64,000 nt of DNA from Flavobacterium succinicans (GCF_001662485.1 NZ_JMTM01000060.1:214478-278477), one strand, 5' to 3'. Shown: positions 25,045-34,307, counted from the stretch's first letter. Numbers and translations: made by a program. Notes: a model not told the origin generated them from the letters alone.

Positions 25045-26964
25045 ATGAAAAAAAAATTAGTCTTTATGTTTTTGCTTGTAATTGTTTCAATTCAAGCGCA
25101 AGAAAAAATAAGCTCAAAGAAGAAAAAATTCTATATACCAACTATTCAATATTCTCAATTTCCTATTCTTGATAATGTGTTGACGCAAACTACTTTTTAT
25201 CAAATGGATAGGGAGTTGATTCAAGAAGAACTTGTTTTAAAGAAAAATTATTTTAATATTAATGGCTTTATCAAAGACCCAGCCAACGGAAAATTAAAGA
25301 TTTATTTGACCATTGCATTGCCAAAATTTACTGCTACCAAAATAGATAGTACATTTGATACAAAGCAAAAAAAATGGAAATATGCCATCTCTTCTAATTA
25401 TGATGTAAGGATAAAAGTTGAAGCTAAATGTGCCGATAAACTTTTGTTATCAGAAGATTTTAATACAATAGAGCCTTATGTTGTTGGGACTGAATATCAA
25501 AAAAGCAATCTTAAGGAAGCTTTTGCCAATACTAGTAAGGCAAACCTAGACGCCGCAAGGAAAGTTGATTATAATATAGAAGATTTAGGAATTGATAAAG
25601 TGATTTATCAGTCAGTAGATAAAATTCAGAATTATCTTAATTATAAATTTGGATATAGTAAAGGCGAATCCAAAGAAAAATTTGAATTTGTGACCTCCAA
25701 AGATCATCCAGAATACAAGCAGATGCTTGATTTTGAAAATGAAATTTCTGCTCAAATGCAGAAAGTAACGTTCGAAAAAGGATTAGATGAGAAAACATTA
25801 CTACCTCATTTAAATTACTTGGAGAGTTTGTTAACCAAGTATCCTCCTTTGCCAACTAACGAATACATCAGATTTATTGTTCTTAATAACTTGGCACAAA
25901 CTTATTTTTTACTCGAAAACAAGGAAAAAGCATTGTTATTTGCTAATTTACTTATTGAAAACGATAAATTAGATTCAAGAGGATCTACAATTATAAATCG
26001 AGTTAAGAATGCTTTTTTTGTAGATAAAATGATCAGAAGTCATACTAATCGTTTTGTAGATCTTAAAAAATTAGGGCTTAAAATTGCTGAAGAAAAGGAA
26101 GAAATGAGACTTGCTTTCTTTGAAAAAATTGAACAACAAGATGCCGATTGGGAAATTGAAAAAGCCAATAGAGAAGCGGCTCTAATGAAGTCTAAAACCC
26201 AAAGATTTAACATGCTTGACTCTATTCCTTATCAGTCTAAGCCAGATTTGTTGGCTAAAGTTATTGCTAGTTTAGGAGGATCTCAAGCGTTAAAAAGTAT
26301 CGAAAAAGCTCATATGTTATCCAAACTTTTCATTGAAGGTAACAGAGTTTCTCAAACAGAAGAAAAATGGGCAACGACCTCAAATTATCTTTTGAAGAAA
26401 AAGATGCCTGAAAATTATTATGAAATAGTAAATGGCCCAGAAGCATGGAGTCACGATGATCGTGAAAGCGGAGTTAATGCAAAATGGGCAAAGCAGACTT
26501 CGTATGGTTACAATATGTTAGCTAAAAATCTTGATTTGATTAATTTTATTTCTGATCTTCGACTTGATGTATGGAACGATTTTGAGCTTTTAGGAGACGA
26601 GATGGTCGAAGGGAAACTATGTTACCATTTGAACTACTTTGAAAAAACATTAAATTCAGCCAATAGAACGATTCCAAAAACGGACCATCATTTGTTTATC
26701 GATAAAACCAACCATTCCATAGTTGCTTCAGAAAAAACAGAATATGACAATGGAAATAAAAGTTTTTTTGAAAGAAAACTATTCTTGGATTATCGCCCTG
26801 TTTTAGCCTTGAACTCAGGTAATCTGCCGTTTAAAGTTGTCTATGAAATTGAAGATTTTAATGGAGAAACAGTATATCAAGAATGGAGAGAAAAAATTGA
26901 TATTAATCCTGTTTTTGGCAATCGAATATTTATTAAAGAAGTTTATTTTGGTGGATTTAAATAG
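25045..26964 (+). CDS. Exported protein with LolA-like C-terminal region, function unknown
   Basis: A 639-aa exported protein, not recognised as a named family. Signal peptide MKKKLVFMFLLVIVSIQA. The first part (residues about 30-210) is a repeated strand-rich domain with NDxxxF-like pattern; residues 240-330 are helical and TPR-like (YIRFIVLNNLAQTYFLLENKEKALLFANLLI). The last 240 residues begin LLAKVIASLGGSQALKSIEKAHMLSKLFIEG and resemble outer-membrane lipoprotein-sorting (LolA/RseB-fold) domains of Bacteroidota, with FELLGDEMVEGKLCYHLNYFEK. It follows the propeller gene by 47 bases containing a terminator-like hairpin and is closed by another terminator, suggesting a two-gene unit. Confidence 0.75.
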   Translation: MKKKLVFMFLLVIVSIQAQEKISSKKKKFYIPTIQYSQFPILDNVLTQTTFYQMDRELIQEELVLKKNYFNINGFIKDPANGKLKIYLTIALPKFTATKIDSTFDTKQKKWKYAISSNYDVRIKVEAKCADKLLLSEDFNTIEPYVVGTEYQKSNLKEAFANTSKANLDAARKVDYNIEDLGIDKVIYQSVDKIQNYLNYKFGYSKGESKEKFEFVTSKDHPEYKQMLDFENEISAQMQKVTFEKGLDEKTLLPHLNYLESLLTKYPPLPTNEYIRFIVLNNLAQTYFLLENKEKALLFANLLIENDKLDSRGSTIINRVKNAFFVDKMIRSHTNRFVDLKKLGLKIAEEKEEMRLAFFEKIEQQDADWEIEKANREAALMKSKTQRFNMLDSIPYQSKPDLLAKVIASLGGSQALKSIEKAHMLSKLFIEGNRVSQTEEKWATTSNYLLKKKMPENYYEIVNGPEAWSHDDRESGVNAKWAKQTSYGYNMLAKNLDLINFISDLRLDVWNDFELLGDEMVEGKLCYHLNYFEKTLNSANRTIPKTDHHLFIDKTNHSIVASEKTEYDNGNKSFFERKLFLDYRPVLALNSGNLPFKVVYEIEDFNGETVYQEWREKIDINPVFGNRIFIKEVYFGGFK

Positions 26965-26991
26965 TCTTTTTATGACTTTTATTTTTTATTT

Positions 26992-27022
26992 AAGGGGGAG
27001 TAATTTTTACTCCTCTTTTTTT
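26992..27022 (+). terminator. Terminator after the LolA-like gene
   Basis: 12-pair stem from AAGGGGGAGTAA with two G-T pairs, 3-nt loop and T8. Confidence 0.85.
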
Positions 27023-27088
27023 TGAACGCTTGTATAATAAAATTTTATGAATTTTCAATAAATGCACAAACGATAATTCAAAATTTAT

Positions 27089-27096
27089 TACTTTCG
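27089..27096 (+). promoter_or_regulatory. Probable -7 element for ileS (variant)
   Basis: TACTTTCG, one mismatch to TAnnTTTG (C for the last T), 25 bases before the start. Confidence 0.4.
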
Positions 27097-27120
27097 CACC
27101 TCGATTAAGAAAAGGATACA

Positions 27121-30100
27121 ATGAGTACAAAATTTACTGAATACAAAGGACTTGACTTGCCAAAAGCGGCATCCGAAGTGCTTGATTTTTGGAAGAACGA
27201 AAATATATTTGAAAAGAGTGTAACTACGCGCGAAGGCAACACGCCTTTTGTGTTTTTTGAAGGACCGCCTTCGGCTAACGGTTTGCCAGGAATTCACCAC
27301 GTGATGGCACGTGCCATTAAAGATATTTTTTGCCGCTATAAAACCCAAAAAGGGTTCCAAGTAAAGCGTAAAGCAGGCTGGGACACTCACGGTTTACCAG
27401 TAGAATTGGGAACTGAAAAAGAGTTAGGTATCACCAAAGAAGATATCGGAAAAACCATCTCCATCGAGGATTATAACGAAGCGTGTAAAAAAACCGTAAT
27501 GCGTTATACCGATGTTTGGAACGATTTGACCGAAAAAATGGGCTATTGGGTAGATATGGAAGATCCGTATGTGACCTATAAACCCAAGTATATGGAATCC
27601 GTTTGGTGGTTGCTAAAGCAAATCTACAACAAAGATTTGATGTACAAAGGCTACACCATTCAGCCGTATTCACCAAAAGCGGGTACTGGTTTGTCTTCTC
27701 ACGAAGTGAATCAGCCTGGAAGTTACCGTGATGTAACGGATACGACTATTGTAGCTCAATTCAAGACATTACCAGAAACATTACCTTCATTTTTACAAGG
27801 TTTTGGAGCTATTCACATTTTGGCTTGGACGACAACACCTTGGACTTTGCCATCGAACACAGCGTTGACGGTTGGACCGAAAATTGATTATGCTTTAGTA
27901 AAAACCTTCAATCAGTATACATTTGAGCCAATTTTTGTGATTTTGGCCAAAAATTTAGTGGGAAAACAATTTGCAAAAGGATTTTTTGCTTCTGAAGATG
28001 CAGTTGATTTCGAAAATTTCAAAGCAGGCGATAAAAAAATACCATATCAAATCGTAGCCGAATGTAAAGGTCAAGATTTAGTGGATATTCGTTACGAACA
28101 ATTATTGCCTTTTGTATTGCCGTATCAAAATGCAGAAAATGCGTTTAGAGTGATTGCTGGTGATTTTGTAACTACTGAAGACGGTACGGGTATTGTACAT
28201 ACCGCGCCTACATTTGGTGCAGATGATGCTAAAGTAGCCAAAGAAGCTACGCCAGAAGTGCCGCCAATGTTGGTTTTAGATGAAAATGGTACGCCAGTTC
28301 CTTTGGTAGATTTGCAGGGAAGATTCATTCAAGGTCTTGGAGATTATTCAGGGAAATACGTTAAAAACGAATATTACAACGAAGGAGAAGCGCCAGAGCG
28401 TTCAGTAGATGTCGAAATCGCTATTCGTTTAAAAGAAGAAAACAAAGCCTTCAAAGTAGAGAAGTACGTACACAGTTATCCACATTGTTGGAGAACGGAT
28501 AAGCCAATATTGTATTATCCATTAGACTCTTGGTTTATCAAAATTACCGAGGTGAGAGACCGTATGTTCGACCTGAACGACAGCATCAACTGGAAGCCAA
28601 AAGCTACTGGTGAGGGACGTTTTGGTAATTGGTTGAAAAATGCTAATGATTGGAACTTATCACGCTCACGTTATTGGGGAATTCCTTTGCCTATTTGGAG
28701 AACAGAAGACAAACAAGAAGAAATCTTAATTGGTTCTGTTGAAGAATTATACAACGAGATAGAAAAAGCTATTGCGGCTGGTGTTCAAGCCAACAATCCG
28801 TTTGCTGGTTTTGAAATTGGAAATATGTCTGAAACTAATTACGATTTGATTGATTTGCACAAAAATGTGGTAGACCAAATCACCTTAGTTTCTGCTTCAG
28901 GAAAACCAATGAAACGCGAATCCGATTTGATTGACGTTTGGTTTGATTCAGGTGCTATGCCTTATGCACAATGGCATTATCCGTTTGAAAACAAAGAAAA
29001 AATAGATCAAAATACCGATTACCCGGCTGATTTTATTGCAGAAGGTGTGGATCAAACCCGTGGATGGTTTTATACTTTACACGCTATTGGCGCTTTGGTT
29101 TTTGATCGTATCGCCTACAAAAACGTAGTATCCAACGGTTTGGTTTTGGATAAGAATGGACAAAAAATGTCCAAGCGTTTGGGCAATGCCGTTGATCCTT
29201 TTACCACATTAGAAGAATATGGTCCTGATGCTACGCGTTGGTATATGATTTCGAATGCCAATCCTTGGGACAACTTGAAGTTCGATATTGAAGGAATTGC
29301 TGAGGTGCGTCGTAAGTTCTTTGGTACTTTGTATAATACCTATTCATTCTTTGCTTTATATGCCAATATTGATGGCTTTAGTTATGCAGAAGCTGAGGTG
29401 CCTCTAGAAGAACGCCCAGAGATTGATCAATGGATCATTTCAGAATTGAACACGTTAATCAAAGAAGTAGATGTGTTTTATGCTGAATATGAACCAACCC
29501 GTGCCGCTCGTGCTATTTCTGATTTTGTTCAAGAAAATTTAAGTAACTGGTACGTGCGTTTGTGTAGACGTCGTTTCTGGAAAGGCGAGTATGCGCAAGA
29601 TAAAATTGCTGCTTATCAAACGCTTTATACTTGCTTGTTGAGTGTTGCAAAATTGAGTGCTCCTATTGCTCCTTTCTTTATGGATAAGTTGTATAAAGAC
29701 TTAACGAAAGCTACAGGAACAGAGAATTTCGAATCCGTTCACTTGGCGCAATTCCCTGTTTCAGTTGAAAACTTTGTTGATAAATCATTAGAAAGCAAAA
29801 TGCAAAAGGCTCAAACGATCTCTTCGTTGGTTTTGTCGCTGCGTAAAAAAGAAATGATAAAAGTACGTCAACCCTTGCAAAAGGTAATGATACCAGTACT
29901 TGACGTGGTTCAGAAGGCTGAAATTGAAGCGGTTGCCGACCTTATAAAAGCCGAAGTAAATGTCAAAGAAATCGAACTTTTAGACGATGCTTCAGGTGTT
30001 TTAGTGAAACAAATTAAACCTAATTTTAAAGCTTTAGGGCCTCGTTTTGGAAAAGACATGGGCTTAGTATCCAAGGAAATACAAGGGTTTACTCCAGCTC

Positions 30101-30522
30101 AAATCAACCAATTAGACAAGGAAGGAAGTTTAAGTATTGTAATTTCAGGAAAAGATGTAATTTTATCTCTAGAAGATGTTGAAATTTCTTCCCAAGATAT
30201 CGAAGGTTGGTTAGTGGCTAATGCCAATGGAATTACGGTAGCATTAGATATCACCATCTCAGAAGAGTTAAGAAAAGAAGGAATTGCAAGGGAGTTAGTA
30301 AATCGTATTCAGAATATTCGTAAAGATTCTGGTTTCGAGGTTACCGATAAAGTGAAGGTTTACGTTCAAAATCATGCGGTTTTACAAGAAGCAATTCTAG
30401 CCAATGAAAGCTACATTAAGTCAGAAACATTGACAGAAGAATTACTATTTGCAGAAAACTTAGAAAATGGCACAGAAATTGAATTCGACGACATTAAATC
30501 AAAATTAATCATAACAAAATAA
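27121..30522 (+). CDS. ileS: Isoleucine--tRNA ligase
   Basis: Charges tRNA-Ile in the cytoplasm; class I synthetase with editing domain. The ATP-binding signature reads PPSANGLPGIHHVMA, with G-I-H-H in the HIGH position, and KMSKR is at about residue 681 (NGQKMSKRLGNAVDP). The editing domain includes AWTTTPWTLPSNTAL and EDGTGIVHTAPTFGADD. At 1133 aa it is longer than the classical bacterial enzyme, and the C-terminus lacks the CxxC zinc finger, both features of the IleS2/eukaryotic-like type, which in other bacteria is tolerant to mupirocin (family knowledge, not seen here). It heads a short operon with a DksA-like gene. Confidence 0.96.
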   Translation: MSTKFTEYKGLDLPKAASEVLDFWKNENIFEKSVTTREGNTPFVFFEGPPSANGLPGIHHVMARAIKDIFCRYKTQKGFQVKRKAGWDTHGLPVELGTEKELGITKEDIGKTISIEDYNEACKKTVMRYTDVWNDLTEKMGYWVDMEDPYVTYKPKYMESVWWLLKQIYNKDLMYKGYTIQPYSPKAGTGLSSHEVNQPGSYRDVTDTTIVAQFKTLPETLPSFLQGFGAIHILAWTTTPWTLPSNTALTVGPKIDYALVKTFNQYTFEPIFVILAKNLVGKQFAKGFFASEDAVDFENFKAGDKKIPYQIVAECKGQDLVDIRYEQLLPFVLPYQNAENAFRVIAGDFVTTEDGTGIVHTAPTFGADDAKVAKEATPEVPPMLVLDENGTPVPLVDLQGRFIQGLGDYSGKYVKNEYYNEGEAPERSVDVEIAIRLKEENKAFKVEKYVHSYPHCWRTDKPILYYPLDSWFIKITEVRDRMFDLNDSINWKPKATGEGRFGNWLKNANDWNLSRSRYWGIPLPIWRTEDKQEEILIGSVEELYNEIEKAIAAGVQANNPFAGFEIGNMSETNYDLIDLHKNVVDQITLVSASGKPMKRESDLIDVWFDSGAMPYAQWHYPFENKEKIDQNTDYPADFIAEGVDQTRGWFYTLHAIGALVFDRIAYKNVVSNGLVLDKNGQKMSKRLGNAVDPFTTLEEYGPDATRWYMISNANPWDNLKFDIEGIAEVRRKFFGTLYNTYSFFALYANIDGFSYAEAEVPLEERPEIDQWIISELNTLIKEVDVFYAEYEPTRAARAISDFVQENLSNWYVRLCRRRFWKGEYAQDKIAAYQTLYTCLLSVAKLSAPIAPFFMDKLYKDLTKATGTENFESVHLAQFPVSVENFVDKSLESKMQKAQTISSLVLSLRKKEMIKVRQPLQKVMIPVLDVVQKAEIEAVADLIKAEVNVKEIELLDDASGVLVKQIKPNFKALGPRFGKDMGLVSKEIQGFTPAQINQLDKEGSLSIVISGKDVILSLEDVEISSQDIEGWLVANANGITVALDITISEELRKEGIARELVNRIQNIRKDSGFEVTDKVKVYVQNHAVLQEAILANESYIKSETLTEELLFAENLENGTEIEFDDIKSKLIITK

Positions 30523-30565
30523 CCCAACCAAAAAGAATTAACCAACCATTAAATTAATTTAGGCT

Positions 30566-30946
30566 ATGACCGAGGAAATGACAAGATACTCAGATGCTGA
30601 TTTAGCAGAGTTCAAACAGATAATCAAAGAAAAGATAGAGAAAGCGCAAGCCGATCTTGACTTGATAAAAAGTGCCTATATGAATGATTTAAATAATGGT
30701 ACTGATGACACATCGCCTACTTTCAAAGCTTTTGAAGAAGGTAGCGAAACCATGTCGAAAGAAGCCAATTCACAATTGGCTATTCGTCAAGAAAAATTCT
30801 TACGTGATTTAAAAAATGCTCTTTTCCGTGTAGAAAACAAAACGTACGGTATATGTAGAGTAACCGGAAAGTTAATAGGCAAGGAAAGGCTTAAAATCGT
30901 CCCTCATGCAACCATGAGTATCGAAGCCAAAAACATGCAACGATAA
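30566..30946 (+). CDS. TraR/DksA-like protein lacking the zinc finger
   Basis: A 126-aa protein related to DksA, which binds the RNA polymerase secondary channel and works with ppGpp. The coiled-coil (residues about 8-45 and 66-92) is intact, but the zinc site is not: only Cys97 of YGICRVTGKLIG remains; the second Cys of the pair is Thr100, and the C-terminal pair is replaced by TMSIEAK. The tip acidic residues DDTS lie near residues 47-50. It is 43 bases after ileS, probably cotranscribed. Zinc-free DksA relatives are known in other bacteria, so loss of the ligands does not by itself mean loss of function. Confidence 0.88.
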   Translation: MTEEMTRYSDADLAEFKQIIKEKIEKAQADLDLIKSAYMNDLNNGTDDTSPTFKAFEEGSETMSKEANSQLAIRQEKFLRDLKNALFRVENKTYGICRVTGKLIGKERLKIVPHATMSIEAKNMQR

Positions 30947-30965
30947 CAATCTGAAATCCAAAATT

Positions 30966-31013
30966 GAAATTCCAAATTCCAAACCTGTATCATGGAATTT
31001 GGAATTTCTTTTT
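30966..31013 (+). terminator. Long hairpin after the DksA-like gene, terminator built from a word repeat
   Basis: Perfect 16-bp inverted repeat GAAATTCCAAATTCCA / TGGAATTTGGAATTTC with T5 after it; preceded by further AAATTCCAAATTCC words, so it is both a short-word repeat and a likely terminator. Confidence 0.8.
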
Positions 31014-31037
31014 GGTGTTTTTTTATTTGATTTTGCT

Positions 31038-31045
31038 TATTTTTG
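31038..31045 (+). promoter_or_regulatory. -7 element for lspA
   Basis: TATTTTTG, exact match. It overlaps a possible TTG start at 31043, so translation must begin at one of the ATGs at 31055 or 31064. Confidence 0.6.
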
Positions 31046-31063
31046 CCCATTAAAATGTATAAA

Positions 31064-31672
31064 ATGTCCTTACGCCAAGCTTATATTATTGTATTTCTAC
31101 TTTTATTAGTGGATCAAGTTTCTAAAATTTATATCAAAACTAATTTTGTTTTAGGCGAAGAAGTGACGGTCTTCAATTGGTTCAAAATACATTTTATAGA
31201 AAACGAAGGAATGGCTTGGGGAACCAAACTTCCAGGTGAATACGGCAAGTTATTTTTGACCCTTTTCCGAATTTTTGCAGTAGCAGGAATTGCATATTGG
31301 TTATGGGATACCGTGCGTAATCATAAAAGTTCCAATTATCTTATCGTAGCCATTGCTTTGATTTTTGCTGGGGCTTTAGGAAACATTATCGATTCTGTTT
31401 TTTACGGGGTTATTTTTAACGACAGTTATCAGCAATTGGCGGTTTTGTTCTCAGATGAGCCTTATGGAACTTGGTTTCATGGGCAAGTGGTCGATATGTT
31501 TTATTTTCCTATCATCAAAGATTTTCCAATGCCAGAATGGGTGCCTTTCATTGGCGGTAGACCTTTCACGTTTTTTAATGCTATTTTCAACGTGGCCGAT
31601 GTGGCTATTTCAACTGGAGTAGGAATCTTAATCGTATTCAATAAAAAAGCTTTTCATAAAGGAGAGGCGTAG
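31064..31672 (+). CDS. lspA: Lipoprotein signal peptidase (signal peptidase II)
   Basis: Inner-membrane aspartic protease that removes lipoprotein signal peptides. Four membrane segments, with the two catalytic Asp residues in GNIIDSVFYG and FNVADVAISTG. DQVSKIYIKTNF and FIENEGMAWG are the conserved N-terminal blocks (NxGxAxG type). The start MSLRQAYII was preferred; an ATG nine bases upstream is possible. Length 202 aa exceeds the E. coli enzyme because of an insertion between the catalytic blocks that is usual in Bacteroidota. Its stop codon touches a long inverted-repeat element shared with radA. Confidence 0.93.
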   Translation: MSLRQAYIIVFLLLLVDQVSKIYIKTNFVLGEEVTVFNWFKIHFIENEGMAWGTKLPGEYGKLFLTLFRIFAVAGIAYWLWDTVRNHKSSNYLIVAIALIFAGALGNIIDSVFYGVIFNDSYQQLAVLFSDEPYGTWFHGQVVDMFYFPIIKDFPMPEWVPFIGGRPFTFFNAIFNVADVAISTGVGILIVFNKKAFHKGEA

Positions 31673-31677
31673 TTTTT

Positions 31678-31793
31678 AGGAGCTTTATCCTGCTGTACGC
31701 TATATCTTTTATACCAAAAACCCTTTCAGTATTTAAAACTGAAAGGGTTTTTGGTATAAAAGGATGCCGCTTCCATCAGGGCTATGGGTTTGC
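31678..31793. repeat. Long imperfect inverted repeat between lspA and radA
   Basis: Starts after the lspA stop (AGGAGCTTTATCCTGCTG...) and ends at the radA stop (...TTCCATCAGGGCTA...). The core 40 bases are a perfect 20-bp stem with 7-nt loop; the outer arms (about 30 bases each) are partly complementary, such as CCTGCTG against CATCAGG. I recognise the outer words as resembling a repeat frequent in Flavobacterium genomes, from memory only. Confidence 0.65.
31711..31757. terminator. Bidirectional terminator, lspA / radA
   Basis: Perfect 20-bp inverted repeat ATACCAAAAACCCTTTCAGT with its complement across a 7-nt loop. Internal A5/T5 tracts can serve as U tracts in both directions. Confidence 0.85.
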
Positions 31794-31794
31794 G

Positions 31795-33156
31795 TTATCC
31801 AAACAGTTCGGCTGCTACATCTTCTATTTTGGTGACCAACCGAATTTGAATCCCCGTATTTTTAAGCGCAATCTTGTTGTATTTTGAAACGAATATAGTT
31901 GAGAAACCCAGTTTTTCGGCTTCTTGTATGCGTTGGTCAACTCGATTTACCGGACGAATTTCTCCAGAAAGTCCAACTTCTCCAGCAAAACAAAAATCTT
32001 TATGGATAGAAATGTCTTCGTTGGAAGATAAGATGGCGGCAACCACAGCTAAATCAATCGCCGGGTCATCGACGGAAAGTCCTCCTGTTACGTTCAAAAA
32101 GACATCTTTGGCTCCTAATCGGAAACCAGCTCTTTTTTCTAAAACAGCTAAAATCATATTCAATCGTTTGGCGTTGTAACCTGTTGTACTACGCTGTGGT
32201 GTTCCGTACACTGCGGTGCTTACCAAGGCCTGTATTTCGATCATTAAAGGACGCATACCTTCTAGCGTTGTAGCAATTGCAGTTCCTGAGAGTTGTTCGT
32301 CTTTGTGCGAAATCAAAATTTCAGACGGATTTGAAACTTCGCGTAAGCCACTGCCTAGCATTTCATAAATTCCTATTTCAGCAGTCGAGCCGAAACGGTT
32401 TTTAAGCGAACGAAGGATGCGGTAAACGTGGTTTCTATCGCCTTCAAATTGCAAAACGGTATCTACCATGTGTTCTAGGATCTTTGGGCCTGCAATGGTA
32501 CCATCTTTGGTAATGTGACCAATAAGAATTACGGGAACGTTGGTTTCTTTGGCAAACTTAATCAACTCGGCAGTAGTTTCTCTAATTTGTGAAATGCTTC
32601 CTGCAGTCGATTCAATGTAATCTGTATGCAACGTTTGAATGGAATCGATGATTACAATCTCAGGCTGCATCGTTTCGATTTGCTTAAAGATGTTTTGTGT
32701 TTTGGTTTCTGTCAAAATATAGCAATTGTCTCCATTGGGAGTAATGCGTTCTGCACGCATCTTGATTTGCTTTTGACTTTCTTCTCCAGAAACATACAGG
32801 GTTTTGTAAGGCAGTTTTAAGGAAATTTGTAGTAACAGTGTACTTTTTCCAATGCCCGGTTCTCCGCCCAACAAAATCAAAGAACCAGGTACAATTCCAC
32901 CTCCTAAAACACGGTTCAATTCAGCGTCCGTCGTGTCTAGTCTAATCTCTGCTGTCGAATCAATTTCGTTGATGCGTAGGGGGCGTGGCGCTTTGCTTAA
33001 AGAAACGGGTTCGCTTTTCCAAGCTACCTTCTCTTGCTTTTGTACAATTTCTTCAGCAATAGTATTCCATTCTTTACAGGAATTGCATTGTCCTTGCCAT
33101 TTGGCATATTGAGCGCCACAATTTTGACAAAAAAAGGTAGTTTTTACTTTGGCCAT
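31795..33156 (-). CDS. radA: DNA repair protein RadA
   Basis: RadA/Sms, a RecA-like helicase helping branch migration in recombination. N-terminal zinc finger CQNCGAQYAKWQGQCNSC, Walker A GGEPGIGKST, the KNRFG motif in LRSLKNRFGSTAEIG, and the C-terminal Lon-like domain (LRLGAKDVFLNVTGGLSVDDPAIDL is its characteristic part). Length 453 aa is normal. Its start overlaps the stop of the upstream pseudo-esterase by one base (TAATG on the minus strand), so translation is coupled; the functional link, if any, is not obvious. Confidence 0.96.
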   Translation of the reverse strand: MAKVKTTFFCQNCGAQYAKWQGQCNSCKEWNTIAEEIVQKQEKVAWKSEPVSLSKAPRPLRINEIDSTAEIRLDTTDAELNRVLGGGIVPGSLILLGGEPGIGKSTLLLQISLKLPYKTLYVSGEESQKQIKMRAERITPNGDNCYILTETKTQNIFKQIETMQPEIVIIDSIQTLHTDYIESTAGSISQIRETTAELIKFAKETNVPVILIGHITKDGTIAGPKILEHMVDTVLQFEGDRNHVYRILRSLKNRFGSTAEIGIYEMLGSGLREVSNPSEILISHKDEQLSGTAIATTLEGMRPLMIEIQALVSTAVYGTPQRSTTGYNAKRLNMILAVLEKRAGFRLGAKDVFLNVTGGLSVDDPAIDLAVVAAILSSNEDISIHKDFCFAGEVGLSGEIRPVNRVDQRIQEAEKLGFSTIFVSKYNKIALKNTGIQIRLVTKIEDVAAELFG

Positions 33157-34307
33157 TATTTCTTCGTTGCAATTTTACTTTTCATTAAGTCGTATTTCTC
33201 TAACATCATCGTTTTGGTCAGGCTTCCAATTTCTAGCATTTGCGAGGCATTTTGGTAGCGTTTCATTGCTTTCTTATAGTCTTCTTGTTTTTCATACATT
33301 AAGGCTAATTCATACTCGGCAAGCATTGATTTTGGATAAAACTTATCGGCTAAAATTGCCAATTGATCCAATTCACTATATGCATTGTTTTTCAGAATAG
33401 CAGCTTCAATGGCTTTGAAATCATTAATTCTAATCGGAATAGTAAGATGTAAAGCTTCGTTTAAAACACTGTATTTTTTTTCTAAATAATCTACATATCC
33501 AGAGGGTAATGAGGCGATTTTGTTTGTGAATTCAGAAGAGGAAATAGGCTTGTAGGTCTCAAAAATTTGATGCAAGGCACTTGGAATTGCATACAAGGTT
33601 TGGGAATAATGTCCTGCACCTTTGAAAGACTCAAATTTATAATTGATTAATGGATTGTTGTCGTTTTTGATGTTTTCATTCAGCATTTTGATAGGCTCTG
33701 CCAATTTTTTTATTTCATCTTCACTAGTTGATAAGTAATAAAAAACTGGACTTTTTGCAGCATTTAATTGTTCTGCCACTCTTTTTTCCATTAATGGGGC
33801 AAGTTCAGGATTTAAGGAAATGTAAGCGTTAAAAAGGGGATTTTCTTTGTACAGAAAAAAATTCAAATAACCTGCTGTTGTGTCAAGTCCAGCAATCATT
33901 CGGAATGGGGCTGTCCGATATTTTTTTTCAATATAAGGCAGTAATTCTTGTCCAATAAATTCAAAAAAAGCGGCTCCTTTTTCGGCTGGGAGCCCTTGTG
34001 TTTCTTCAAATTCGCTATCGTCAACCCGCTCATCGTTATGATTTTGATGGATTCCTACGATTATTGTTTCCGGGAAATCGTCCCAGTAACTTCCATAAGA
34101 AATAGCACCATAGAAAGGATCGAATAAAAAATCGCCGTCTAACAATAGTAAGATTGGATATTTTTTGGTAGTGTTTTTTTCGTAAGAAGGGGGTAAGCTT
34201 ATAGTAATTGCTCGTTTTTCGGCTAACTTACTAGAATCAAAAGATTCGGTTTTGATTTGAGCATAAAATGGAACTGATAGCAACAGCAAAAAAAGGACCT
34301 TTTTCAT
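33156..34307 (-). CDS. Esterase-D-fold protein without the nucleophile Ser, plus TPR-like tail
   Basis: Exported alpha/beta-hydrolase of the IroE/esterase D kind, 383 aa. A signal peptide (MKKVLFLLLLSVPFYA) is followed by ITISLPPSYEKN, YPILLLLDGD, ETIIVGIHQNHNDERVDD and FIGQELLPYIEKKYRT, all standard for the family. The nucleophile elbow, normally GxSxGG, reads MIAGLDTTAG: Asp132 stands where Ser should be and the Gly after it is lost. GAGHYSQTLYAIPSAL keeps the catalytic His region. The C-terminal 60 residues form a TPR-like pair. It is therefore probably catalytically dead or uses Asp. Coupled to radA. Confidence 0.85.
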   Translation of the reverse strand: MKKVLFLLLLSVPFYAQIKTESFDSSKLAEKRAITISLPPSYEKNTTKKYPILLLLDGDFLFDPFYGAISYGSYWDDFPETIIVGIHQNHNDERVDDSEFEETQGLPAEKGAAFFEFIGQELLPYIEKKYRTAPFRMIAGLDTTAGYLNFFLYKENPLFNAYISLNPELAPLMEKRVAEQLNAAKSPVFYYLSTSEDEIKKLAEPIKMLNENIKNDNNPLINYKFESFKGAGHYSQTLYAIPSALHQIFETYKPISSSEFTNKIASLPSGYVDYLEKKYSVLNEALHLTIPIRINDFKAIEAAILKNNAYSELDQLAILADKFYPKSMLAEYELALMYEKQEDYKKAMKRYQNASQMLEIGSLTKTMMLEKYDLMKSKIATKK

